DNA from: CAJQQY01 sp045106765
GTDB lineage: Bacteria; Bacteroidota; Bacteroidia; Chitinophagales; Saprospiraceae
Assembly: GCA_045106765.1 (NCBI GenBank)
Contig: JBGCFD010000020.1
Span: forward strand, 1-64,000
Length of the DNA stretch: 64,000 nt
Reading direction: 5' to 3'
Part shown: piece after piece, positions 37,104-43,913 of the stretch
Numbering within the stretch: the stretch's first letter is position 1
Layout: every line of letters begins with the position of its first letter
The notes under the pieces: generated by a model
Databases searched by the model: none
What the model was told of the DNA's origin: nothing
What the model saw: the letters and a program-made list of their open reading frames with translations, nothing else
Translations under genes and position numbers: made by a program

Positions 37104-38885
37104 TTGAAATCATTATTTGTACTCAATAAATATTTTTTTAAATACAAATGGCATCTGCTGATCGGTTTCTTGATGGTGACTGCGGCTAACTTTTTTAATG
37201 TACTCAAACCTCAGATGGTTCGGAATGCATTAGACTTGGTGGTGGATAATTTGCAAATATTTCATTTGTATGATGGATTTGATTTGCAAACTACCTTCTT
37301 TCAAGAATTTGGAAAAACGTTGTTATTTTTTGGTGTGTTGGTTTTAATCTTAGCTTTGATACAAGGTGTTTTTATGTACTTCATGCGGCAGACGATTATT
37401 GTGATGTCAAGGTTGATTGAATATGATATGCGAAAAGAAATTTTCGAACATTATGAAAATCTAAGTCTCGCTTTTTACAAAAAAAATAATACGGGTGATT
37501 TGATGTCTCGAATCACGGAAGACGTGACGAAGGTGAGAATGTATGTTGGGCCAGCAATTTTATATGGATTTAATTTGACGACCCTGGTTATCATGGTAGT
37601 GATTTCGATGTTGAGTGTAAGTCCTGAGTTGACGCTTTATGCATTAGCTCCGATGCCCGTTTTATCAATTTCGATTTATTACGTCAGTAATTTGATCAAT
37701 AAGAAAAGTATGGGCATCCAAGTTCAATTGGCTACATTAAATAGTACTGCTCAAGAAGCTTACTCTGGAATACGAGTGGTCAAATCTTATGTGCAAGAAG
37801 CGCAGATGGGAAAATTCTTTTTGGGAGAAAGCCAAACGTACATGGATAAGTCGCTTGATCTAGCTAAGACGAATGCATTCTTTTTTCCTTTGATGGTGCT
37901 CTTGATTGGGATCAGTAATATTTTGACCGTATTTATGGGAGGAGTTTTAGTAGCACGGGGAACGGTGACACCTGGGAATATTGCGGAGTTTGTGATTTAT
38001 GTAAATATGTTGACTTGGCCAGTTACTGCGGTGGGGTGGGTGACTTCAATTATTCAGCAAGCTGCGGCCTCACAAAGTCGAATTAATGGATTTTTAGAAA
38101 TAAAGCCTGATGTTATTAATCCAATAAAAAATGGAGAACCAAAAAGACTGAAAGGAGATATAGAATTTAAAAATGTGTCTTTCACTTATCCTGACTCAGG
38201 AATTATTGGTTTGAAAAATGTGTCTTTCCATCTGAAACGAGGAGAAAAAATGGCAATCATTGGAAAAACTGGTTCTGGAAAAACTACCATTGCCGATCTT
38301 TTAGTGAGAATGTATGATATTGATTCGGGAGAAATATTGATTGATGGGACGCCTATTGAAAAAATGGATTTGGCTAATTTGCGAGAACGAGTTGGATATG
38401 TTCCGCAAGATGTTTTTCTTTTTTCAGATACGATTGGAGGTAATGTAGCTTTTGGAAATCGAGAGGCGAGTCAGGCAAAAATTGAAGAGTATACCAAGTA
38501 TGCAGCGATCTATGATGACATTGCAGTTTTGCCAGAAGGCTTTGATACAATGGTTGGAGAACGAGGTGTAACGCTCTCTGGTGGGCAAAAACAAAGAATT
38601 TCTATTGCTCGTGCATTTATCAAAGATCCAGACATTGTTATTCTTGATGATTGTCTTTCTGCAGTCGATACCAACACCGAACAGCAGATACTTAGTTATA
38701 TAAATGGTGCCATTGCCGACCGAACTAGTATCACTATTACCCATAGAATATATGGGCTTTTAAACTTTGATAAAATAATTGTTTTGGAAGAAGGAGGTAT
38801 CTCAGAAGCAGGAACTCATGATGAACTTTTGAAAAATAATGGATTTTATTTTGAAATGTACGAAAAACAACGTTTAGAAGAGTAA
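37104..38885 (+). CDS. ABC exporter, fused membrane and ATP-binding domains (MsbA/LmrA type)
   Basis: 593 residues, standard for a half-transporter. The membrane domain (about 1-330) carries six helices; the start has no C39 peptidase domain. The nucleotide-binding domain has Walker A GKTGSGKTT (about 387), signature LSGGQ (about 491), Walker B ILDDCLSAVD (about 512-520) and a switch His in ITHR. Walker B ends in Asp-Asp instead of the usual Asp-Glu, seen in the degenerate partner of some heterodimeric exporters, so this may need a second half-transporter. It should export a hydrophobic compound, lipid or drug using ATP. The start is TTG at 37104: an in-frame stop lies at 37053 and no ATG follows until residue 24, which lies inside the first helix. 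Confidence 0.9.
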   Translation: MKSLFVLNKYFFKYKWHLLIGFLMVTAANFFNVLKPQMVRNALDLVVDNLQIFHLYDGFDLQTTFFQEFGKTLLFFGVLVLILALIQGVFMYFMRQTIIVMSRLIEYDMRKEIFEHYENLSLAFYKKNNTGDLMSRITEDVTKVRMYVGPAILYGFNLTTLVIMVVISMLSVSPELTLYALAPMPVLSISIYYVSNLINKKSMGIQVQLATLNSTAQEAYSGIRVVKSYVQEAQMGKFFLGESQTYMDKSLDLAKTNAFFFPLMVLLIGISNILTVFMGGVLVARGTVTPGNIAEFVIYVNMLTWPVTAVGWVTSIIQQAAASQSRINGFLEIKPDVINPIKNGEPKRLKGDIEFKNVSFTYPDSGIIGLKNVSFHLKRGEKMAIIGKTGSGKTTIADLLVRMYDIDSGEILIDGTPIEKMDLANLRERVGYVPQDVFLFSDTIGGNVAFGNREASQAKIEEYTKYAAIYDDIAVLPEGFDTMVGERGVTLSGGQKQRISIARAFIKDPDIVILDDCLSAVDTNTEQQILSYINGAIADRTSITITHRIYGLLNFDKIIVLEEGGISEAGTHDELLKNNGFYFEMYEKQRLEE

Positions 38886-38908
38886 GAAATAAAAGTGTGA
38901 TATTTTTT

Positions 38909-38936
38909 TTGTTTTAAGTTCAAATATTTACATTTG
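38909..38936 (+). promoter_or_regulatory. Promoter of the PUR-protein gene
   Basis: TTG (38909-38911), a 17-base spacer and TACATTTG (38929-38936) match the Bacteroidota TTG-N17-23-TAnnTTTG promoter, 51 bases before the GTG start. Confidence 0.6.
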
Positions 38937-38987
38937 TAGAGAATAGATATTATTCGAAAACTATTTTTTCAACCAAACTAACGAATC

Positions 38988-39434
38988 GTGGATAACGAAA
39001 ACCAAAAAAAGTTCGAAAGTGTGTTTTCCAAGAAAGTAAGAGCTGGTAAGCGTAGAACTTATTTTTTTGATGTGCGCCAAACAAAAGGTGATGATTATTA
39101 CTTAACACTCACCGAAAGCACCAGAAGAATAAATGGTGACGGATATGAGAGGCACAAAATCTTTCTTTACAAAGAAGACTTCAACAGATTTCAAGGTGGA
39201 TTAGATGATGCAATCAATTACATTAAAACTGAATTGATGCCAGACTATGACTACGAAGAATTCGACAGAAGACAAGCTGAGTGGGAAGAAAAAAGAGCTG
39301 CTATGGAAGCAGGTACTTGGGTTGAACCTGAAGAAGAAGGTACAACAAATGAGACCACAGCAACAACAAATGAAACATCGTCAGAAGAAGTAGAAGAGAA
39401 GGAGATTGAATCAGAAGACGATATTTCTTGGTAA
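38988..39434 (+). CDS. PUR-alpha-like nucleic-acid-binding protein (DUF3276 family)
   Basis: 148 residues. The first about 90 residues (KKVRAGKRRTYFFDVRQTKGDDYYLTLTES... HKIFLYKEDF) are the PUR-repeat-like fold of the DUF3276 family, common in Bacteroidota and spirochaetes and shown to bind single-stranded DNA/RNA in related proteins. The last about 45 residues are an acidic Glu/Thr-rich tail. Cytoplasmic. The start is GTG at 38988; no ATG exists in the first 90 residues except one late in the domain, and a promoter and a terminator frame the gene, so it is a single transcription unit. Confidence 0.88.
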   Translation: MDNENQKKFESVFSKKVRAGKRRTYFFDVRQTKGDDYYLTLTESTRRINGDGYERHKIFLYKEDFNRFQGGLDDAINYIKTELMPDYDYEEFDRRQAEWEEKRAAMEAGTWVEPEEEGTTNETTATTNETSSEEVEEKEIESEDDISW

Positions 39435-39466
39435 GAAATGTGATTTGATTTTAAATAGGTTATTTG

Positions 39467-39500
39467 AAAAGCGCTCTGACAACAGAGTGCTTTTTCTTTT
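39467..39500 (+). terminator. Terminator of the PUR-protein gene
   Basis: AAAGCGCTCTG pairs with CAGAGTGCTTT, with one wobble, around a short loop; TTTTTCTTTTTT follows. Confidence 0.85.
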
Positions 39501-39548
39501 TTATATCAAAGCCGTGTCAGAATAGAATCTGACACGGCTTTGATATAA
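39501..39548. repeat. Perfect 21-bp inverted repeat
   Basis: The arms 39501-39521 and 39528-39548 are perfect complements around the six-base loop ATAGAA; the core reads GCCGTGTCAGA. The right part overlaps the dispersed 34-nt unit found after 14350. Confidence 0.9.
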
Positions 39549-39566
39549 ATATGGTTTTGGATCTTA
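39533..39566 (-). repeat. Dispersed 34-nt repeat, copy 2
   Basis: On the minus strand this runs TAAGATCC... to GCCGTG and matches 14350-14383 at 33 of 34 positions. Here both arms of the adjoining hairpin are perfect, while copy 1 has a diverged apical part. Confidence 0.75.
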
Positions 39567-39609
39567 AATCCGGGGGGGAATTATATTGAGCATTTAATCC
39601 AAAGAATTC

Positions 39610-39627
39610 CCCGATGCTTGCGTCGGG
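39610..39627. repeat. Short hairpin
   Basis: CCCGATGC pairs with GCGTCGGG (one wobble) around TT. No T run follows. Confidence 0.55.
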
Positions 39628-39692
39628 TGCAGATTAACAATTGATTTCATATAGACATATTCAGAAGTAAAAACTATCACAGAATTTTTATT

Positions 39693-39752
39693 ACCACATA
39701 GGCACATAGAAAATATAGATGAATTGCTATGTTATCTATGTGCCTATGTGGT
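39693..39752. repeat. 18-bp perfect inverted repeat
   Basis: The arm at 39693-39710 (ACCACATAGGCACATAGA) is the exact complement of 39735-39752, with a 24-base AT-rich loop. It has no T tail, so it is unlikely to be a terminator; it has the form of a small non-autonomous palindromic element. Confidence 0.85.
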
Positions 39753-39821
39753 GAAATAATATTAGGAAGCTTGTTTCCATTTTACTTTTGAAACAACTTC
39801 CATGAAATCCATTTAATAATT

Positions 39822-39848
39822 CCTCGTCAGCTTGCTGCGAGGTTTTTT
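39822..39848 (+). terminator. Terminator-like hairpin without an obvious gene
   Basis: CCTCG and CGAGG enclose CAGC/GCTG with one bulged base, followed by six T. No recognisable gene lies directly upstream on this strand. Confidence 0.6.
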
Positions 39849-40055
39849 AATCCAAAATAATTTATTGAAAACATCAATAGAAAAAGTATTCGTTTTGTCA
39901 TGCTTATATTTTTTGCTTATTACTTTGCTCTTTTACTTAAAGTTTTTAAACCTCAAAATCTTGTCGAAAGCTTCTAAAAACAATAAGAGATAATAGGTTT
40001 TTCAAAGAAAAATAGATTTATATCTTTTTCCTTATTTGAAATATTTTAACTGTAA

Positions 40056-40087
40056 TTTGAAATCAAATCTATTTGGAATAGTATTTG
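40056..40087 (+). promoter_or_regulatory. Possible promoter of the GG-leader peptide gene
   Basis: TTTG (40056-40059), a 19-base spacer and TA-GTA-TTTG (40079-40087) resemble the Bacteroidota promoter, with one extra base in the -7 box. This would give a 5' leader of about 100 bases. Confidence 0.35.
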
Positions 40088-40191
40088 CATTTTGTGAGTA
40101 ATAATCTTCCCCTCATATTTATCCTCCCAAACAAGTATGTATTTAATATAATAATTATTCAAATATTTTTTTTATTTAAACAATCATAACC

Positions 40192-40329
40192 ATGAGTAAA
40201 AAAATGTCAAAAAAAATTTCAGCGTTAACTTTTAACTTAGATCAAGTAATCGATGTAAACAAATGTGCAAAGATTAAAGGAGGAGGCGCTTATTATTGTT
40301 GTACTAGAAATAGATGGATTCAATATTAA
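40192..40329 (+). CDS. Double-glycine-leader peptide precursor (candidate RiPP, bacteriocin or pheromone)
   Basis: A 45-codon gene from ATG 40192 to TAA 40327-40329. The first 29 residues form a leader (MSKKMSKKISALTF, then NLDQVIDVNKCAKIK) and residues 30-32 are GGG. The Ile-x-Gly-Gly pattern just before the cut site is typical of leaders removed by C39 peptidase/ABC exporters, and similar short leaders precede Bacteroidota natural-product peptides. The presumed core is AYYCCTRNRWIQY, 13 residues (14 if cleavage is after the second Gly), with two adjacent Cys and aromatic ends. A perfect-stem terminator at 40379 ends the unit, and a sensor kinase and response regulator follow. No processing exporter or modification enzyme is in the window. 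Calling it a signal or bacteriocin is inference; that it is a short translated gene with a GG leader is well supported. Confidence 0.72.
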   Translation: MSKKMSKKISALTFNLDQVIDVNKCAKIKGGGAYYCCTRNRWIQY

Positions 40330-40378
40330 ACAATCTAAGCTATTTTGTTAGCAATAGGTTGAAATTGAAAATTCCAAT

Positions 40379-40416
40379 ACAGAGCTGCTTGATTTTTTGA
40401 GTAGCTCTGTTTCTAT
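40379..40416 (+). terminator. Terminator of the peptide gene
   Basis: ACAGAGCTGCT (40379-40389) pairs with AGTAGCTCTGT (40400-40410) with one G-U, followed by TTCTAT. It separates the peptide gene from the kinase, whose ATG is 30 bases downstream; some read-through would couple them. Confidence 0.8.
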
Positions 40417-40439
40417 ACCTAAGAATATTTCAAAAATTT

Positions 40440-42506
40440 ATGAGAATATTTCTTTTTAAATTATTTCTACTTTTCTTTTCTCTATTGGCATTGAATTCTA
40501 ATGGAATGAATGTCGATAGCGTTAATTCTCCAATCTTATGGTTGGAAGAACAAAATACTCTTGGACAAAAATTATTAAAAAAGAATCAATTATTTAACGA
40601 AGCGGTGGATATATTCCAATCAGCTTATGATTTTGCTAATGCTAGAGATATTTCCAATGAAGCAAGTATTGATGTTGCCATAGGATATGGGATTGCACTT
40701 TATAAAAATGGGGATATCCAAAATTCCTATTCTATTCTATTGGAGGTTTTACCAAAAATAGAATCCTCAAAATTGAAAATTAAAGCAGAAGTCAACCAAA
40801 TTTTGGGAATGACTTTGGTGTTCAAAAATAAATTTCCTGAAGGCTATAAATATCAAATGGAAGCTTTGAAGTATTATATTGATATAGCCGATTCTACAGG
40901 GATGATGAATGTATATTTTGACTTAGGATCTAATTTCGGAACTCAAGGTCAAAGTAAATTAGCCTTAAAACATTTTGAAAAAGGGATAGCTATAGCTAAG
41001 GTCATCAATGATCCTAAAATGACTATTTTAGGAATTACTTCATTAGGTAATACTTGGGCTTCCATGAAAAAATACGAAAAAGCTTTAGAATATATAAATG
41101 AAAGTATTGAGCTAGCCAAGGAGATGAAAGATGATGAAGAGTTGGCTTGGGCATCCCTTAATTGTGGTCATATTCTAGGATTGCTAAAACGATATAAAGA
41201 AGCTAAATTTTATCTTGACCAAGCATATGATTTAAGTTTTATTCTTGGCAATAAATTATTAACAGCATACGCTTTAGAGCAAACATCTGACCTTCAACTT
41301 AGTCAAGGTAACTTGACTGAAGCGCTTTCTTCTCTTGATAAAGGTTATAATATTTTTGTAGAATTAGGTCAGACCAATAGCATTAAAAGTGCGACTAAAA
41401 AGTACGCAGAAATTTATTTTCAGCAAAAGGAATTTGAAAAATATAAAGAGTACACCGATAAATACATTTCACTTAAAGATTCAATCTTTTCTAATGAGAT
41501 GATGGAGACAATGTCCAATTTGAAACAAGATTTTGAAATACACCAAATCGAAAGAGAAAACCAAATTGCTTTGTTGACTAAAGATCAAGAATTGACTAAA
41601 GTAAATAATTATGCCACCATGTCCATTACATGTGCGGCAATTATTATTTCATTTTTATTTTTGATTTTAATGTATAGTAGAAATAAATCAGCAATTGAAA
41701 AAAATGAAATCTTAGAGGCAAAGAACGCTGAGATTCTTAGACAAAATCAAATCCTAGCGGACTCGAATCAAGACCTTGAAAAATTTGCTTATATTATTTC
41801 TCATGATTTGAAAGAGCCACTCAGAAACATCAATGGATTTACAAAATTATTGATCAAAAAATTAAATCAATACAATATTGATCCAGGTATTTATGAATAT
41901 GCTTCCTTCATTACTAATGGGACTAAACAAATGAGCGACCTATTAAATGGATTGTTAGATTATTCTAAAATAGGTGTTGATAAAAGTGAAAGGCAACTAA
42001 TTAATTTAGACGACATTGTTTGGCAAGTAAAAAATAGTTTAAAAATTCAATTGGACGAAAAGAACTGTGAGATTAAAATTAATTCGTTGCCAAAAGTTTT
42101 ATGTCGTCCTACTCAATTAACTCAAGTATTCCAAAACCTAATTGCGAATGCATTAAAATTTGGACATACTGAAAGTAATATGATAATAATTGGAGCGAAG
42201 GATAAAGGCAATGAATATGAGTTCTTTGTTCAGGATGAAGGAATTGGAATAGAGGCTGAATATCAAAAGGATATCTTCGTAGTTTTCAAAAGGTTACATA
42301 ATCGAGGAATCTACTCAGGCTCAGGAATAGGATTAGCTACGTGTAAAAAAGTTGTGGAAGATCATGGTGGACGAATTTGGGTAAGATCCGAAAAGAACGA
42401 AGGTGCTTGTTTTTTCTTTACTTTACCAAAGGAACCAATTTCAAAAAATACTACTCCAAAAACTGACCTGAATAAAACCGAAGAATCATTTTTGGAAATG
42501 GCCTAA
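40440..42506 (+). CDS. TPR-repeat sensor histidine kinase next to the GG-peptide gene
   Basis: 688 residues. A signal peptide or first helix (about 1-22) precedes six to seven TPR repeats (about 75-370), predicted to lie outside the inner membrane. One membrane helix (about 390-412) and a coiled coil follow. The kinase core has the H-box FAYIISHDLKEPLR with H455, N-box VFQNLIANALKF, DEGIGIEAEYQ and GSGIGLATCKKVV, so it is complete. TPR ectodomains bind short peptides, so the peptide encoded just upstream is a plausible ligand; that is inference. It is about 40 percent alike in layout to the kinase at 31257. The LytTR response regulator follows after 102 bases with a weak hairpin between. Confidence 0.92.
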   Translation: MRIFLFKLFLLFFSLLALNSNGMNVDSVNSPILWLEEQNTLGQKLLKKNQLFNEAVDIFQSAYDFANARDISNEASIDVAIGYGIALYKNGDIQNSYSILLEVLPKIESSKLKIKAEVNQILGMTLVFKNKFPEGYKYQMEALKYYIDIADSTGMMNVYFDLGSNFGTQGQSKLALKHFEKGIAIAKVINDPKMTILGITSLGNTWASMKKYEKALEYINESIELAKEMKDDEELAWASLNCGHILGLLKRYKEAKFYLDQAYDLSFILGNKLLTAYALEQTSDLQLSQGNLTEALSSLDKGYNIFVELGQTNSIKSATKKYAEIYFQQKEFEKYKEYTDKYISLKDSIFSNEMMETMSNLKQDFEIHQIERENQIALLTKDQELTKVNNYATMSITCAAIIISFLFLILMYSRNKSAIEKNEILEAKNAEILRQNQILADSNQDLEKFAYIISHDLKEPLRNINGFTKLLIKKLNQYNIDPGIYEYASFITNGTKQMSDLLNGLLDYSKIGVDKSERQLINLDDIVWQVKNSLKIQLDEKNCEIKINSLPKVLCRPTQLTQVFQNLIANALKFGHTESNMIIIGAKDKGNEYEFFVQDEGIGIEAEYQKDIFVVFKRLHNRGIYSGSGIGLATCKKVVEDHGGRIWVRSEKNEGACFFFTLPKEPISKNTTPKTDLNKTEESFLEMA

Positions 42507-42525
42507 TCATTTATTTTACCACTCT

Positions 42526-42554
42526 CTATCTTCTGGAGATGGATTTTTTTTTTA
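42526..42554 (+). terminator. Weak terminator-like hairpin
   Basis: TCTATCT pairs with AGATGGA (one wobble) around TCTGG and is followed by a run of ten T. It may only partly terminate, allowing the kinase and regulator genes to be linked. Confidence 0.45.
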
Positions 42555-42608
42555 TTAAGAATTAATTCTTTATTTTGTTGGGGAAATAAGTAATCTTATA
42601 CGCCTAAC

Positions 42609-43370
42609 ATGATGAAAACCTTTCTTATAGACGATGAACCAGAAAGCATTCAAACCATATCTTCTCTCATAGAAGTCTCTTGCCCGAATGTTACCATTGA
42701 AGGTAAATTTACAGATCCTTTCGAAGGCCTCCAAGCTATCCTTGATAACAAACCCGATTTGATACTTTTAGATATTGACATGCCCGGCATGACAGGACTC
42801 GAATTATTACGCCGATTACCAAGTATTGAATTCGAAGTAATTTTTGTTACAGCTTATAATGATTTTGCTTTGCATGCTTTTAAATTGAGTGCAATTGATT
42901 ATATCCTAAAACCCGTTGATCCCGATGAATTGGTAAGTGCACTTGAAAAAGCAGAACAGTATATTGTTAGAAAAAGAATAGTTAATCAATTTGAAATACT
43001 AGAAGGACTGTTGAATAAAAATCAGGATATAAGAAGAAATCAAGAAAACAATATTGCGCTCCCTATTTTTGAAGGATTGATGTACCTACAAATGTCAAAT
43101 ATCATTCGAGTAGAAGCAGAAAAAAACTATTGCAAATTTTGGTTAAAGGAAGGAAAGCCAGTTGTTATTTCTAAAAATATAGGAACTTATGAATCTAGCC
43201 TAGCTACATTTGGATTCATGCGAGTTCATCGTTCACACATTATCAATTTATGTCGAGTCATGAAATTCATTCGGCAGGATGGAGTATATGTACAGATGGA
43301 AGATGGATTCAGAATACCTGTGTCCAATTCCAGAAGAGAAGAATTGTTAAAAAGGTTGGGAAGCATATAG
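42609..43370 (+). CDS. LytTR-family response regulator
   Basis: 253 residues. The receiver domain (about 1-125) has the acidic pair D8/D9, the phospho-acceptor D55 in LLDIDMPG, T in VTAYND and K in LKPVDPDEL. The C-terminal LytTR domain (about 150-250; YLQMSNIIRVEAEKNYCKFWL, MRVHRSHIINL) binds direct repeats in DNA. The family is activated by phosphorylation and usually works with LytS-type kinases; in the window both an HATPase-type TPR kinase (upstream) and a LytS-type kinase (45576) could be its partner. Cytoplasmic transcription regulator. I cannot identify its target sites. Confidence 0.95.
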   Translation: MMKTFLIDDEPESIQTISSLIEVSCPNVTIEGKFTDPFEGLQAILDNKPDLILLDIDMPGMTGLELLRRLPSIEFEVIFVTAYNDFALHAFKLSAIDYILKPVDPDELVSALEKAEQYIVRKRIVNQFEILEGLLNKNQDIRRNQENNIALPIFEGLMYLQMSNIIRVEAEKNYCKFWLKEGKPVVISKNIGTYESSLATFGFMRVHRSHIINLCRVMKFIRQDGVYVQMEDGFRIPVSNSRREELLKRLGSI

Positions 43371-43523
43371 GCATAGATTCGTTCAATGGAAATAATTATT
43401 CGTACATCCGTATTTGGTTCTCCTACATTTTTTAATACATCATAATTAATAAATGATAAGTTTAAAAACTACTTTATTCAAGTAGTTCAATATTATTCTC
43501 TTAATCTAAAAAATCTACACACA

Positions 43524-43862
43524 ATGGCTTACACAAAATTTGAATTTTTTGAGAACTTCGGAAAAGGGGAAGGTTCCCCATCTGACTATGGAGCTGAACC
43601 TCGAACATTTGCAGGAGACTTAGCTTTAGTCACCAATAGTCCAGACTACTCTTGCGTTCGGCAAATCAATGCTCAAATTAAAGATGAGGAAGGTTCATTT
43701 CGAGACATCACATTATGGGTTGGAATAAAAACGGGTAATGAAACAGTTTCTACGGAAAATTTAGACTCCAGTCATGTAACTGAGTTTGCGGCAGTTCCAT
43801 GTCCGCGATACATTCAAGAGTTAGTATATTTTGATAGACCTGGAATATTGAGCAAAATGTAA
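43524..43862 (+). CDS. Small protein of unknown function upstream of the peroxidase
   Basis: 112 residues, no signal peptide and no membrane helix. I do not recognise the family. It begins MAYTKFEFFENFGKGEG and has alternating beta-like segments (GDLALV, SCVRQINAQI, RDITLWVGIKTG) that could form a small beta barrel, with two Cys in the second half. The peroxidase gene starts 51 bases downstream on the same strand, with no terminator between, so the two are likely co-transcribed and possibly functionally linked. It is also next to the response regulator (153 bases). Confidence 0.7.
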   Translation: MAYTKFEFFENFGKGEGSPSDYGAEPRTFAGDLALVTNSPDYSCVRQINAQIKDEEGSFRDITLWVGIKTGNETVSTENLDSSHVTEFAAVPCPRYIQELVYFDRPGILSKM

Positions 43863-43913
43863 TGAGTTCATTTTATTTAAATTCTATTATCAAAAAAACA
43901 AAATACAGCCAAT

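Larger units (their letters stand above)
39435..40191. other. Palindrome-rich gene-free spacer
   Basis: 757 bases without a convincing gene. It contains a terminator (39467), a 48-base perfect inverted repeat (39501), a short GC-rich hairpin (39610), an 18-base-arm inverted repeat (39693), a second terminator-like hairpin (39822) and a possible promoter (40056) for the peptide gene. Confidence 0.8.

Noticed and set aside
37104..38885. ABC exporter as the processing transporter for the GG-leader peptide
   Set aside because: It has no N-terminal C39 peptidase domain, and a gene for PUR protein, a terminator and a spacer separate it from the peptide gene.
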